DNA of 64,000 nt from positions 310,001 to 374,000 of the forward strand of contig NZ_JAKNBL010000001.1 of the NCBI RefSeq assembly GCF_022410535.1, given 5' to 3'. The notes beneath the pieces were generated by a model, which made no database searches, was not told where the DNA came from, and was given only the letters and a program-made list of their open reading frames with translations. This stretch comes from Pelotomaculum terephthalicicum JT (GTDB taxonomy: Bacteria > Bacillota > Desulfotomaculia > Desulfotomaculales > Pelotomaculaceae). The first letter of the stretch is position 1, and every line of letters begins with the position of its first letter. The position numbers and the translations under genes were made by a program. Shown piece by piece: positions 63,914-64,000 of the stretch.

Positions 63914-64000
63914 TTACGGGAGAATCCTCACTTCATCGCCAACTTTTACTTTTCCGCCCTTGACTACACGCCCAAACCTGCCTTCCCTGCTGACTATATA
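63914..64000 (-). CDS. C-terminal end of a MOSC-domain protein, cut by the window edge
   Basis: The last 28 codons read YIVSREGRFGRVVKGGKVKV then GDEVRILP and stop at 63914-63916. REGxFxxVVxGGxVKVGDxV is the close of a MOSC domain (molybdenum-cofactor sulfurase type). The rest lies outside the window. It is 40 bases upstream of the gamma-carbonic-anhydrase gene on the same strand. Confidence 0.75.
   Translation of the reverse strand, partial: YIVSREGRFGRVVKGGKVKVGDEVRILP

Overview
The window looks like a chromosomal stretch of an anaerobic, spore-forming Firmicute of the Desulfotomaculum/Pelotomaculum type (Peptococcaceae-like Clostridia). This is an inference from gene content, not a database result. 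The signs are AGGAGG-type ribosome binding sites with GTG and TTG starts, two Feo iron systems, Fur-like operators, a cobalamin riboswitch on metE, an arsenosugar-type gene set (ArsS and the TIGR04282/TIGR04283 glycosyltransferases), nickel-pincer cofactor genes (larE, larC), a YedE/TusA selenium-sulfur pair, a NifX-like protein, spore-coat-like cysteine-rich and ferritin-like proteins, and several toxin-antitoxin modules.

Region 1 (about 188-20426) is one mobile element of about 20.2 kb. It carries a large serine recombinase at its left edge and splits a P-loop ATPase gene of the PRK06851 type. The 5' half of that gene lies at 1-192 and the 3' half at 20427-21276, and joining them at a shared 5-base ACCGC core restores the reading frame. 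Cargo, mostly on the minus strand, is: unknown proteins, a tyrosine recombinase, an HNH-type protein, about 0.9 kb of hairpin-rich sequence with no convincing gene, a coiled-coil protein, three consecutive exported proteins, a small membrane toxin with type I toxin-antitoxin architecture, a plasmid-type replication/HTH protein with a large internal inverted repeat, a TcmP plus radical-SAM-like pair, a DUF3800-like protein, a PIN-domain toxin-antitoxin pair and an orphan CopG/BrnA-type antitoxin. It reads like an integrated plasmid or plasmid-prophage with defence-type cargo.

Region 2 (about 21.5-34.5 kb) is core metabolism: a ferritin-like protein, glnA with a terminator-containing leader, an exported copper-amine-oxidase-N domain protein, a HEPN/MNT pair, feoA with a naturally split feoB and a DtxR-type regulator, cobalamin-riboswitch-controlled metE, a MEDS-domain histidine kinase and an RmlD-like reductase.

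Region 3 (34.5-43 kb) holds an HMA-fold protein, a cysteine-rich probable spore protein, a TVP38-family membrane protein, a YdjY-like lipoprotein and the arsenosugar-type cluster (ArsS, a CMD peroxidase-like protein, two glycosyltransferases, a C_GCAxxG_C_C protein), interrupted by an insertion sequence.

Region 4 (43-54 kb) is metal homeostasis and signalling: MarR plus P1B-type ATPase, a second Feo operon (feoA-feoA-feoB-small Cys-rich protein) behind Fur-like boxes, a DUF2325/HD-GYP/GGDEF-like operon under a 53-bp palindrome with a Fur-like centre, a YcgR/YcgQ-like permease pair, uppP and an ArsR repressor.

Region 5 (53.9-64 kb) is sulfur, selenium and nickel chemistry: MoeB/ThiF-like E1 enzyme, NifU/IscU scaffold, metY, cysK, larE and larC, a DinJ/YafQ pair flanked by gene debris, TusA/YedE, a NifX-like protein, a gamma carbonic anhydrase and a MOSC-domain C-terminus cut by the window edge. 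I saw no rRNA, no tRNA and no CRISPR array.
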